Positions 25,865-33,951 of a stretch of 64,000 nucleotides of DNA are shown piece by piece. The notes beneath the pieces are model-generated. The model was not told the origin of the DNA. It did no database searches and saw nothing but the letters and a program-made list of their open reading frames with translations. Within the stretch, counting starts at the first letter, position 1, and each line of letters opens with the position of its first letter. A program made the position numbers and the translations under genes. The DNA comes from Streptomyces dysideae (GTDB taxonomy: Bacteria > Actinomycetota > Actinomycetes > Streptomycetales > Streptomycetaceae). The DNA is taken from NCBI RefSeq assembly GCF_001514305.1, contig NZ_KQ949082.1:125365-189364 (forward strand), read 5' to 3'.

Positions 25865-26679
25865 AGCTCACCTGCCAACTGCTCGATCAGGGCAACGGAT
25901 TCCTCCTGCCGGAGGGCCTGTCGACTGATCATCGCATAACGGCGGGAGAGGACACCGACCTCGACAGGGTTGGATACCAGCAGGCTCTTTCCGAGGGCTT
26001 CCGTGTACACCAGGGAGGTCTGTTCGGGGGTCTCGATCACTGTCATAGGGCCGCGCAGCCCCGCGTGGGCGCCAACCTTCGACGGCATGACCTGAAGGAT
26101 GACGTTGGGGCGCTCGGAACAGTCGAGCAGGTGCTTGTACTGGCTGCGCATGACGTCCGTGCCGCCGATCTGCCGCCTCAACGCCTCTTCTTCGAGGATC
26201 ACGTTGATGACGCAGACCGGCTTGCGGTCGAAGAGCGCCTTGCGTTCCAGCCGGGCCTGTGTCAGTTCCTCGATCTCAGCCTCGTCCAGGGGCGGGAAAT
26301 CGCACCTGAACAGCGCACGTGCATAGGCCTCCGTCTGAAGTAGGCCATGGATGAGCTGGGTGCCGTACGAGGACACGCTCAGCGCCTCCTGCTCCAGTTG
26401 CACGAAGCCCTGGAAGTACTCCGGATACCGCTCCAGCCGTAGGTACTTCTTCGCCGCCGCAATGAGTCCCCAAGCGCTCAGAGCCTTCTCTGCCGCATCG
26501 ATGAACTCGTCCGTCGCAGGCTTGGCTCCGGTCTCCACCGCGCTCACCGCCGCGCCGGAGTACGCCATCAACTCACCCAGGTCGTTCTGCGAGAGCTCCC
26601 TCACCGTGCGCAGGATGTGCAGCACCTCGGCGAAGTACTGCGCGGCGGGCGATGACGACTTCTTCTTCGACTGGCCCAT
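25861..26679 (-). CDS. XRE-family HTH regulator (WhiJ-like, DUF5753)
   Basis: A 272-residue protein from ATG 26679 (GAGGGGG ribosome site). The helix-turn-helix spans LSQNDLGELMAYSGAAVSAV at about residues 28-47, and the DUF5753 sensor half has EYFQGFVQLEQEALSV, THGLLQTEAYARALF-like and KALFDRKPVCVINVILEE segments. It pairs with the DUF397 gene downstream. An ATPase of the anti-sigma type is divergent from it, giving the three-part set often seen in Streptomyces developmental loci. Confidence 0.93.
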   Translation of the reverse strand: MGQSKKKSSSPAAQYFAEVLHILRTVRELSQNDLGELMAYSGAAVSAVETGAKPATDEFIDAAEKALSAWGLIAAAKKYLRLERYPEYFQGFVQLEQEALSVSSYGTQLIHGLLQTEAYARALFRCDFPPLDEAEIEELTQARLERKALFDRKPVCVINVILEEEALRRQIGGTDVMRSQYKHLLDCSERPNVILQVMPSKVGAHAGLRGPMTVIETPEQTSLVYTEALGKSLLVSNPVEVGVLSRRYAMISRQALRQEESVALIEQLAGEL

Positions 26680-26805
26680 TACGGCAACCCCCTCAACCTC
26701 AACACGGCTCAACGTCAATCAACGCGCCCGCAACCCCAGTTGCCGTACCCGTCCGTCGACGCCCGATCACTACCGAAAGTAGCGACAGGGGCCGACAGTC
26801 GTAGC

Positions 26806-27204
26806 GTGAACACAGAAAGTAACCGCTCCTGGCGCCGCCAGTTCATGCCGGACGAGGAAAACGTCGCCGAGGCCCGCCACGGCGCACGGATCGTTCTCGC
26901 CTCCTGGGACGTTCCCGAAGACGCCGTCGAGACGATCACCCTGGTCATCTCCGAGCTCGCCACGAACGCCGTCCGGCACGCCCGCCGCCCCGGCCGCACC
27001 TTCGACGTCGCCCTCACCTGCAACGGTGAGAAGGTGATCGAGATCGAGGTGTCCGACGGCTCGCCGCACCACCCGGCCACGAGGCCCTACGACCCCGACG
27101 CCACATCGGGCCGAGGACTTCTCCTCGTCGAGGCCCTCTCCGAGGACTGGGGGGTCGGATACCGGGAGTTCGGCAAGGGCGTGTGGGCCCGCGTCCTCAG
27201 CTGA
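26806..27204 (+). CDS. ATP-binding protein, anti-sigma-factor kinase type
   Basis: A 132-residue HATPase_c_2 (RsbW-like) domain. The N-box is VISELATNAVRHA (about residues 47-59), the G1 box is VSDGSP and the G2 box is SGRGLLLVEAL. GTG 26806 is the likely start, though its ribosome site is weak and MPDEE slightly downstream is an alternative. Such stand-alone ATPases phosphorylate anti-anti-sigma proteins or act as regulators; in Streptomyces they accompany WhiJ/DUF397 pairs. The direct repeat GAAAGTA occurs twice in the promoter region. Confidence 0.9.
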   Translation: MNTESNRSWRRQFMPDEENVAEARHGARIVLASWDVPEDAVETITLVISELATNAVRHARRPGRTFDVALTCNGEKVIEIEVSDGSPHHPATRPYDPDATSGRGLLLVEALSEDWGVGYREFGKGVWARVLS

Positions 27205-27206
27205 CG

Positions 27207-28151
27207 TCAGTCAGGACCCGTCAACTCACCCGCACTCACGACCAGTTGCTCCCGCACCGCCCCCAACACCGGATCCGCCTCCGCCCCCGCCCGCACGGCC
27301 GCGAAGACGTTCCGCGACGGTGCCTCCCCGTCCGTCGTCAGCAGGGCCAGCCGGCGATGCGCGTACAGCGGCCGCACCAGCCGGGGAACCAACGCCACCC
27401 CCTGCCCCGCCTCCACCAGCGCCGTCAGCGCACCCCAGTCGTTGACGGCGTGCCGGATCTCCGGCGTGAACCCGGCCGCCGCGCACACCGACCGCGCCAC
27501 CGCACCGCAACAGCTCCGCGCGTCGCCCACGATCCAGGCCTCCTCGGCCAGCTCCCGCAGCCCGATACGGCCGCGACCGGCGAGGCGGTGACCGGGCGGG
27601 ACCGCGATGTCCAGGACGTCGGTGAAGAGGTCGGTCCGGCTGTAACGACGGTCCGTGTACGCCGGTGTCGCCGCGAAGTCCACCGCCACCGCCACGTCGA
27701 TCTGACCCCCGTCGAGCGCCGTGAACAGGTCCGGCGGTTCCGCCTCCACGACGTCCACCTTCACCTGCGGCAGGCACTCGCCCAGTGCCCGCAACGCCCC
27801 CGGCAGCAGGCCCAGGATCCCGCTGGAGAAGCACCCGATCGTCACCGACCCGCGCCCGCCGCCCTCCCCGTACGCCGCCAAGTCGGCCCGCGCCCGCTCG
27901 AGTTGGGCGGCGATCAGATCGGCGTGGGCGAGCAGGACGCGGGCCTGACCGGTCAGGCGTACGCCCCGGCCGTCGCGCTCCGTCAGAGGGACGCCCGCCT
28001 CCCTCGCCAGCGCGGCGATCTGCTGCGAGACCGCCGACGGCGTCAGATGCAGGGCCTCGGCGGTCCTCGCCAGACTGCCCCGGCGCCGCAGCTCGCGCAG
28101 GACGGTCAGACGGCGCAGGTCCACTGTGAAGGACTGACTTACCTGTTCCAC
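27207..28151 (-). CDS. LysR-family transcriptional regulator
   Basis: A 314-residue LysR protein. The winged helix-turn-helix lies at about residues 11-70 (LTVLRELRRRGSLARTAEAL, LTPSAVSQQIAAL), followed by the type 2 periplasmic-binding-like effector domain (GCFSSGILGLLPGALRAL, DVAVAVDF, VNDWGALTALVEAGQGVALV). It is divergent from the serine hydrolase gene at 28203 with only 51 bases between, so it probably regulates that gene. Its 3' end is two bases from the end of the convergent ATPase gene. Confidence 0.93.
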   Translation of the reverse strand: MEQVSQSFTVDLRRLTVLRELRRRGSLARTAEALHLTPSAVSQQIAALAREAGVPLTERDGRGVRLTGQARVLLAHADLIAAQLERARADLAAYGEGGGRGSVTIGCFSSGILGLLPGALRALGECLPQVKVDVVEAEPPDLFTALDGGQIDVAVAVDFAATPAYTDRRYSRTDLFTDVLDIAVPPGHRLAGRGRIGLRELAEEAWIVGDARSCCGAVARSVCAAAGFTPEIRHAVNDWGALTALVEAGQGVALVPRLVRPLYAHRRLALLTTDGEAPSRNVFAAVRAGAEADPVLGAVREQLVVSAGELTGPD

Positions 28152-28202
28152 CGTAAAAGATTAACTGGACCTGCCGAGCGGTGATCGGAAACGATCGATC
28201 CC

Positions 28203-28784
28203 ATGACCGCCTACCTCATCCTCCACGGCTGGCAGAACCACCGCCCCGCCGAGCACTGGCAGCACTGGCTCGCCGACCGTCTCACCGAACTCGGCCACGA
28301 CGTCGCCTACCCGCAGCTGCCCGACCCCGACGACCCGGAAATCGACGTCTGGCTCGGGGAGTTGGCCCGTCACCTCAAGGCCCTCGACGGGAGTGGCCGG
28401 CGGGTCGTCGTCGCGCACAGTCTGTCCGTCGTGCTGTGGCTGCACGCCGTGGCGCGGGGGCTGCCGGGGCTCGGGGACGTCGACCGGGTGCTGCTCGTCG
28501 GCCCGCCGTCCGGCTCCGTGCTCGTACGGCATTCCGAGGTCGCCGCCTTCGCCCCGCCGCCGCTCGGCTCCCTCACCATGCCCGGGCCGACCCGCCTGGT
28601 CGCCGGGGACGACGACCCGTACTGCCCGGAGGGCGCCGCTGTCGGCTACGGCGATCCACTCGGCATCCCCACCGACCTCCTGGCCGGCGCCGGCCACCTC
28701 GACCTGGACGCCGGGTACGGGCCGTGGCCCGCGGTGCTGGAGTGGTGCCTGGACGCCGGCGCGAAGTTCAAGCCGAATCGTTGA
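28203..28784 (+). CDS. RBBP9/YdeN-family alpha/beta hydrolase
   Basis: A 193-residue small alpha/beta hydrolase. LILHGWQNH at the N-terminus, the nucleophile elbow VVAHSLSVVLWLHA (about residues 68-81, Ser in H-S-L), GDDDPYCP with the acid, and GAGHLDLDAGYGPW with the catalytic His complete the triad. The family includes serine hydrolases of unclear physiological substrate. It is divergent from a LysR gene and overlaps the convergent isomerase gene by 17 bases at the 3' end. Confidence 0.9.
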   Translation: MTAYLILHGWQNHRPAEHWQHWLADRLTELGHDVAYPQLPDPDDPEIDVWLGELARHLKALDGSGRRVVVAHSLSVVLWLHAVARGLPGLGDVDRVLLVGPPSGSVLVRHSEVAAFAPPPLGSLTMPGPTRLVAGDDDPYCPEGAAVGYGDPLGIPTDLLAGAGHLDLDAGYGPWPAVLEWCLDAGAKFKPNR

Positions 28785-29568
28785 GCAGTCGGCCCAGGTG
28801 CTCGCGCCCCGCGCTCAGCAGTTCGGGAAGCGGCGCGGCACCCTCGTACCACCGCTTCTCGTACTCCCAGCACAGCCAGCCGTCCCAGCCGTGCCGGGAC
28901 AGCACCTCCACGCACTCCGCGAGCGGCAGCACCCCGGCGCCCAGCGGCAGCGGGGTCGTGTCCTCGGTGGAGGCGATGTCCTTGACCTGGACGTAGCCGA
29001 GGTACGGGGAGAGGGCCGCGTAGGTCTCCGAGGGCTGCTCGCCGCCCAGCCAGGTGTGCATGACGTCCCAGAGCGAGCCGACGTTGCGGTGGCCGACCAG
29101 GCCGAGGACGCGGATCGCGTCGGCTCCCGTGCGGTGCGAGTCGTGGGTCTCGAGGAGGATGCGTACGCCGAGATCGGCCGCGTACTCCGCCGCCGTACCG
29201 AGCCGCCGGGCCGCCGTCGCGTCGGCCTCCTCGCGGGGCTGGCCGTCGGCCGCGCCGGGGAAGACCCGGACGTAGCCGGCGCCCAGGTCGCGGGCCAGGT
29301 CGAGGAGGGTGCGGATCTCCTCGATCACCGGTTCGTCGGCGCCGGGCGCGGCCACGCGCGCGTACCCGGCGAGGCCCAGCAGCTCGATGCCGGATGCCTT
29401 GAACTCGGCCGCCGCTTCGGCCCGTTGGCCGGCGTCGAGGCCGGGGTGCACCGGCTCCTCGGCGTGAGCGCGCAGCTCGACGCCGTGGTAGCCGTGTGTG
29501 GTCGCGAGTCGCAGCACGTCCGGGAGGGGCAGACCGGGGACGCCGAGGGTGGAGAACGCCAGCTTCAT
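28768..29568 (-). CDS. sugar phosphate isomerase/epimerase (xylose isomerase-like TIM barrel)
   Basis: A 266-residue AP_endonuc_2-type TIM barrel starting at ATG 29568. KLAFSTLGVPGLPLPDVLRL, YHGVELRAHAEE, VRILLETHDSH, VGSLWDVMHTWLGGE, YVQVKDIAS and WLCWEYEKRWYEG give the strand-end Glu, Asp, His and Glu metal ligands in order. This family isomerises or epimerises keto-sugars and cyclitols. No neighbouring sugar genes fix the substrate here. Confidence 0.9.
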   Translation of the reverse strand: MKLAFSTLGVPGLPLPDVLRLATTHGYHGVELRAHAEEPVHPGLDAGQRAEAAAEFKASGIELLGLAGYARVAAPGADEPVIEEIRTLLDLARDLGAGYVRVFPGAADGQPREEADATAARRLGTAAEYAADLGVRILLETHDSHRTGADAIRVLGLVGHRNVGSLWDVMHTWLGGEQPSETYAALSPYLGYVQVKDIASTEDTTPLPLGAGVLPLAECVEVLSRHGWDGWLCWEYEKRWYEGAAPLPELLSAGREHLGRLLNDSA

Positions 29569-29584
29569 ATACCGGACCCTACTG

Positions 29585-29730
29585 TCACTCCGGCGTGCCG
29601 TGCAGGTCCAGGCGCCAGTGCTGTCCCACGAGGTCCTTCCCGAAGGAGCGGTGCGGTTTCTCGGCGGCCAGGACGAAGCCGTGGCGCTGGTGGATGCGCC
29701 GGGTTGAGGCGAGGACGCCGTTGGCAGGAC
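29585..29730 (-). pseudogene. C-terminal stump of a GNAT acetyltransferase
   Basis: About 48 codons, NGVLASTRRIHQRHGFVLAA then EKPHRSFGKDLVGQHWRLDL with a normal stop, match the C-terminal strands of GNAT proteins (the segment R-x-x-Y/H-Q-R-x-G-F). The upstream part is missing: the homology stops at about 29730, where an oppositely oriented gene stump begins. Confidence 0.7.
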
Positions 29731-29733
29731 ATG

Positions 29734-30072
29734 GCAGCCACGGTCGTACGCGCCGAACCGCCGACGCTCCTGGAGTACACCCTCGGCACCGACCTGCTGC
29801 GCTGGGAGCTGGCGGCCACCGGCGCCGGCACCCGGCTGACACTCCGGCACACCGTCAAGGACCGCGAGTGGATCCCGAAGGTCGCGGCCGGCTGGCACCT
29901 GTGCCTCGACGTGGCCGAGAAACTGCTCGAAGGGCGGTCGATCCCGCCGATCCGCGGCGCCGCGGCAGTCGACTTCGGCTGGTCCGAACTCAACGACCGG
30001 TACGCACAGAAATTCGACATCCCCAACACCGGTCTGCCCGAGCACCTCACGGATGAGGACGAGACGCCCTGA
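29734..30072 (+). pseudogene. 5'-truncated SRPBCC (AHSA1-type) protein
   Basis: About 112 codons covering the C-terminal two thirds of an Aha1/START-like SRPBCC domain: ATVVRAEPPTLLEYTLGTDL, LRWELAATGAGTRLTLRHTV, and the final helix WHLCLDVAEKLLEG. The N-terminal strands (normally about 50-60 residues) are missing and an in-frame ATG 29734 is at the junction, so a short product could be made but the fold would lack part of its sheet. Its 3' end overlaps the LRV gene by 26 bases. Confidence 0.7.
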
Positions 30073-31633
30073 CCGGGAGGCCGGGCTGGTGTGGCCGACT
30101 GTCCTGCGCGGACCGGCGCACCAGCTCCGACATCACGGCAAACGGCAGCGACGGGTTGGCGGCCGCCGCTTCGACCACCTGCCCGTCGGTGTCGGTGAGC
30201 AGCTCTGCGACGACCTGCGGCGGGAGGGAGGGATGGCCGGCGGCTATCGGCCTTGCCCGATTGTCTGCCAGGCAGGCGAGCAGTGCCGGGGCTGTCGCAC
30301 GGCGATGCCGGGCGACCTCGCGGAGCGCCTTCCGTACCGATGGTTCGCGCCGGGTCAGGTCCTCCAGCAGCGCCGGAGTCGCGTCCGGGTTGGACGCCAC
30401 CTTGGCGACGACCTGAACGCCGTGTCTGTCGACCATGGCGCGCAACTGCGCTTCGGAGAGGCCCGGATGCGCGGCGACGGACTTGACCACTTTCGCGTCG
30501 GGGTCGATGGCCAGCGCGTCGCGAATCCCGGCCGGCAGATCGCGCCTTTGGGCCAGGAGCATCCGCACCGCCGGGTCCGGTGACTGGGCCAGCTCCTCGA
30601 CCTCGACGGGAGAGGCGGCGGCGATCCGCGGCAGCAGGGTGGCGCCGATCTTGGTGTTGTCGGCCAGGTAGGTGAGCACGTCGAGCGGCACGCGTGGGTT
30701 GTGTGCGAGCCCGCGCCGCACTTCGTGGTCACGGTCGCCGGCCAGCACGCGGATCACGGCGTCGTCGATCGTGGGATTCTCGGCGAGGTCGGCTCGAACA
30801 CCGGGAGCGGCATCCACGGCGAGCCGTTCGCACACCTCCGGGGGCAGGTCCGGGCGGGCAGCAAGTGCCCAGCGCAGCAGCATCGAAGGATGGTCGGCGA
30901 AGCCGACGACGGCCTCGGCGGGTGTGGCCGGGTTCCGCAGTGCCGCCCGCCGTATGTCGTGCACGGTGGACTCGTGGGAGCCGTCGCAGGAGGCGCCCGG
31001 CAGCAGATCGCAGTCGAGCCGGCGGCATCGCGGATCATGCATGAACGGCGTCTCCTCGCGGTCGCAGACCAGACACCACTGCGCGGGAGGCAGCCCTGCG
31101 CCGGTTGCCATCGCCGCCAGTACGGCCGGGGGCGTCGCCTCGTTGACGGCCACCGCGCGGCGGACCTCGGCATGCGGATGTCCCGCGAGCCTGGCGGCCA
31201 CTTCCGGCGTGGTCCACAACGCGAGCTCCGCGACGACTCGTACGTCCGAGTCCGCAGCGAGTGTCTCCACCACATCGGGCGGGAGACCGGAGCAGGCAGC
31301 CAGCTTTTCCCGGCGCTCGGAAGCCGGATCCGCCGCGAGGAGGCGCGCCCACTCCGGACTCCCGGCCCGCTCATGGAGCAGGGCGAGGGCGGCGTGCGGC
31401 TGCGCCACGGGATCGATGTCGGCGGCGGTCAGCCGGCCCGCGTACGCAAGCCGTCCTGCGCTCTCTTCGACGCGCGAGACCAACGCGACCACCTGCGCAT
31501 GGCTGAGGTCCGCGCGGTCGGCGAGGTCCGCGGCGATGTCGTCGTCCGCGACCGCGATCAGCTGGTCGACCAGCTCGGACGGCAGGGCCGTATTGGCGGC
31601 GAGCCCGCACAGGACATGGTTCACGGAGGGCAT
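30047..31633 (-). CDS. leucine-rich-repeat-variant (LRV) protein with a cysteine cluster
   Basis: A 528-residue alpha-helical solenoid of about 24-residue units reading like A-x-NP-x-x-P-x-x-x-L-x-x-L-A-x-D (for example PDLPPEVCERLAVDAAPGVR, HNPRVPLDVLTYLADN). This is the LRV/HEAT-like repeat pattern. In the middle, at about residues 187-218, the cysteines of WCLVCDRE, DPRCRRLDCD and GASCDG look able to hold a 4Fe-4S cluster or zinc, as in LRV_FeS domains. No signal peptide or membrane segment. The role is unknown; such repeats bind proteins. Confidence 0.8.
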   Translation of the reverse strand: MPSVNHVLCGLAANTALPSELVDQLIAVADDDIAADLADRADLSHAQVVALVSRVEESAGRLAYAGRLTAADIDPVAQPHAALALLHERAGSPEWARLLAADPASERREKLAACSGLPPDVVETLAADSDVRVVAELALWTTPEVAARLAGHPHAEVRRAVAVNEATPPAVLAAMATGAGLPPAQWCLVCDREETPFMHDPRCRRLDCDLLPGASCDGSHESTVHDIRRAALRNPATPAEAVVGFADHPSMLLRWALAARPDLPPEVCERLAVDAAPGVRADLAENPTIDDAVIRVLAGDRDHEVRRGLAHNPRVPLDVLTYLADNTKIGATLLPRIAAASPVEVEELAQSPDPAVRMLLAQRRDLPAGIRDALAIDPDAKVVKSVAAHPGLSEAQLRAMVDRHGVQVVAKVASNPDATPALLEDLTRREPSVRKALREVARHRRATAPALLACLADNRARPIAAGHPSLPPQVVAELLTDTDGQVVEAAAANPSLPFAVMSELVRRSAQDSRPHQPGLPVRASRPHP

Positions 31634-31764
31634 CCTGCCTGGACCGCGACCGAGTGGCTCGTGGATTTCGACGTCGACGGGTTGGCGAAACCGGCAAGTC
31701 GGACGGCTGAGGAACGTCAGGAAAGGAGGTGGACGAAGATCGCGCCGGCGGCAGACTGGTCCCC

Positions 31765-32358
31765 ATGACCGCAACGGATGCCAAGGCCGACCTTCACTTT
31801 TACCTGCAGTCCGCCCGCGATGCCCTGCTGTGGAAGCTCGAAGGGCTCTCGGAGTACGACGTCCGCCGCCCGCTGACGCAGACCGGCACCAACCTCCTGG
31901 GCCTGGTGAAACACGTGGCCGGCGTGGAACTGGGCTACCTCGGCGACACCTTCGGACGCCCGTCCGGCGAGCCGCTGCCCTGGCTCGAAGACGGCGCTGA
32001 GCCCAACGCGGACATGTGGGCCACCGCCGACGAGCCACGCGAGCACATCGTGGAGCTCTACCGCCGGGCGTGGGCGCACGCGGACGCGACGATCGACGCG
32101 CTGCCACTGGACACGGTCGGCAGAGTGCCGTGGTGGCCCGGCGGCAGGGACGAGTTGACGTTGCACCATGCCGTGGTGCGCGTGATCGCCGATACGCACC
32201 GGCACGCCGGGCACGCCGACATCATCCGGGAACTGATGGACGGCGCGGTGGGGATGAACAAGGGCAACGACAGCATGCCGCCGGGCGACTCGGCGTGGTG
32301 GGAGAACCATCGAAGCCGGCTTGAGCGCACAGCCCGGGAAGCCGACCGGGACGCTTGA
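31765..32358 (+). CDS. DinB-family protein (DUF664)
   Basis: A 197-residue four-helix protein of the DinB/YfiT-like superfamily. The first helix is FYLQSARDALLWKLEGLSEY, LVKHVAGVELGYLGDTFG carries the first metal-ligand His, and VVRVIADTHRHAGHADIIRE carries the second set, as in DUF664 members. These proteins are often metal-dependent thiol transferases (mycothiol or bacillithiol) or of unknown role. ATG 31765 follows a weak purine-rich site. Confidence 0.88.
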   Translation: MTATDAKADLHFYLQSARDALLWKLEGLSEYDVRRPLTQTGTNLLGLVKHVAGVELGYLGDTFGRPSGEPLPWLEDGAEPNADMWATADEPREHIVELYRRAWAHADATIDALPLDTVGRVPWWPGGRDELTLHHAVVRVIADTHRHAGHADIIRELMDGAVGMNKGNDSMPPGDSAWWENHRSRLERTAREADRDA

Positions 32359-32396
32359 CTTCGGACCAGATCGGCCGGCCGGGTTCCGGCGGGCCG

Positions 32397-32477
32397 TCAG
32401 AGGACGGCGATGAAGACCTCGTAGTACATCTCCAGGCGGTTGACCTTGGCGTAGGCGGCACTGGTCGGCACGGTCAT
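32397..32477 (-). pseudogene. N-terminal stump of an alpha/beta hydrolase
   Basis: ATG 32477 opens MTVPTSAAYAKVNRLEMYYEVFIAVL, then a stop. The first 20 residues look like the start of an alpha/beta hydrolase (A-x-V-x-G-L-x-M-x-Y-E-V before an H-G motif), and the match breaks after YYEV. The rest of the gene is missing. The family match is short and tentative. Confidence 0.5.
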
Positions 32478-32557
32478 CACGTCCGTTCTGGAGGAGCCGT
32501 ATACCAGGGAGACCGATCGGAAGCGAGAACTCATCGGTCCGCCCTAGCCTGACCGCC

Positions 32558-33334
32558 ATGAGCGACAGTGACTTCACCGACCTGCGCGGCAAGGAGCATG
32601 AACGCGCGGACATGACGGGGGCGCGGTTCACCACGGTGAGCCTCAGCGGGGCGACGTTCCGGGCCTGTGAGCTCAACCAGGTCGTGATGCGCGGCGTCGA
32701 AATGGTCGACACCACCATCGACGGCGAGATCCAGAACCTCGTCATCAACGGGGTCGACGTCGCGCCGCTGGTGGAGGCCGAGCTGGACCGCCGGCACCCC
32801 GACCGCCCCAGGTTCCGGCCGACCACCCCCGAGGGGTTCCGGGAGGCCTGGAACCTCAACGAGCGGCTGTGGGAGGCGACCGTCGCACGGGCACGCCGGC
32901 TGCCCCCGGAGACGCTGCACGCGTCGGTCGACGGCGAGTGGTCGTTCGTCCAGACCCTGCGCCACCTCGCGTTCGCGACCGAGTCCTGGGTCGGCCGCTG
33001 CATCCTGGGCGATCCGAGCCCATGGCACCCGCTGTCCCTGCCGTGGGACCAGATGGCGCCCCGGCCTGGAGTGCCGCACGACCGTGACGCGCGCCCGTCG
33101 CTCGACGAGGCGCTCGCACTGCGGCTGGCGGCGATGACGCTGATGCGGCGGGTCGTCGACGGCCTGACCGACGACCGGCTCGACAGCCGGACCGAGCCGC
33201 TCGTGGGTCCCGGCTGGCCGGACGAGGGCGAGACCTCTCCCGTCCGCGAGTGCCTGCTGGTCGTCCTCAACGAGGAGTGGTGGCACCGCATGTACGCCGA
33301 GCGCGACCTGGCCGTCCTCGAGGAACGGAACTGA
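32558..33334 (+). CDS. pentapeptide-repeat/DinB fusion protein
   Basis: A 258-residue protein. Residues 5-60 read as a short pentapeptide-like beta-helix (ADMTGARFTTVSLSGATFRA, then CELNQVVMRGVEMVDTTIDG). Residues 85-258 form a DinB-type helical bundle with REAWNLNERLWEATVARARR, SFVQTLRHLAFATESWVGR and NEEWWHRMYAERDL, whose histidines match the metal site. The N-terminal segment may cap or present the bundle. It lies four bases before the DUF1905 gene, with which it is probably co-transcribed. Confidence 0.85.
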   Translation: MSDSDFTDLRGKEHERADMTGARFTTVSLSGATFRACELNQVVMRGVEMVDTTIDGEIQNLVINGVDVAPLVEAELDRRHPDRPRFRPTTPEGFREAWNLNERLWEATVARARRLPPETLHASVDGEWSFVQTLRHLAFATESWVGRCILGDPSPWHPLSLPWDQMAPRPGVPHDRDARPSLDEALALRLAAMTLMRRVVDGLTDDRLDSRTEPLVGPGWPDEGETSPVRECLLVVLNEEWWHRMYAERDLAVLEERN

Positions 33335-33338
33335 CGGC

Positions 33339-33632
33339 ATGGAACTCGCCTTCACCGGCCGGGTGATCGAATGGCGCGGACCGTCGCCGTACTACTTCGT
33401 CCCCGTGCCCGACGAGGAGTCCGCCGACATCCGAGAGGTGGCCGCGATGGCCACATACGGCTGGGGCGTGATCCCGGTCGAGGCCCGGATCGGCGAGGTC
33501 GCCTTCAGGACGTCGCTCTTTCCCAAGGACGGCGGCTACCTGCTGCCGCTCAAGGACGCCGTGCGCAGGCCGCAGGGCCTCTCGGCGGGCGACGACGTGA
33601 CCGTGGAGATGACCGTCCACCTCCAGCGCTGA
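33339..33632 (+). CDS. DUF1905 protein
   Basis: A 97-residue protein: ELAFTGRVIEWRGPSPYYFV at the start, then AATYGWGVIPVEARIG-like and FPKDGGYLLPLKDAVR, ending DDVTVEMTVHLQR. This is a DUF1905 beta-barrel, a family usually found alone or fused to YdeI-like domains. It follows the DinB gene by four bases. The function is not known. Confidence 0.88.
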   Translation: MELAFTGRVIEWRGPSPYYFVPVPDEESADIREVAAMATYGWGVIPVEARIGEVAFRTSLFPKDGGYLLPLKDAVRRPQGLSAGDDVTVEMTVHLQR

Positions 33633-33753
33633 GGGCTGTCCCGTAACCGTCAGCGTCGCTGGGTGCTTGAGCTCGTCAGCTTCACACCGGGCGCGCGGGC
33701 GACCGCTTGCCGCGGGCCGCCAGTCCGAGCCCCCTCGGCCCGAGCCCCCTCAG

Positions 33754-33950
33754 AGCCTGTGTCACATCCCCGGCCGGGCGCCCGCCGCCTGGCACGCACG
33801 CTCGCCGCGTTGCCGAAACGCCCGCGTGGCTCCTCCCCCACGCTCGAACAACCTCGCGCGGGGGGACCCCCATCGAGGGCGGCTCCGGCGCCTTGCGATC
33901 GCACGCACCAGACGACGTGCGCTGATCCGGCCGGGGATGTGACACAGGCT
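33754..33950. mobile_element. MITE-like element with 24-bp terminal inverted repeats
   Basis: AGCCTGTGTCACATCCCC and on to GGCCGG (33754-33777) is repeated exactly inverted at 33927-33950. Both ends are flanked by CTCAG (33749-33753 and 33951-33955), a five-base direct repeat that fits a target duplication. The 150 bases inside encode nothing recognisable and are GC-rich. The right-hand CTCAG includes the stop codon of the LacI gene, so the element landed exactly at the gene end. With no transposase it must have been moved in trans. The 33633-33753 stretch holds nothing else. Confidence 0.85.
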
Positions 33951-33951
33951 C

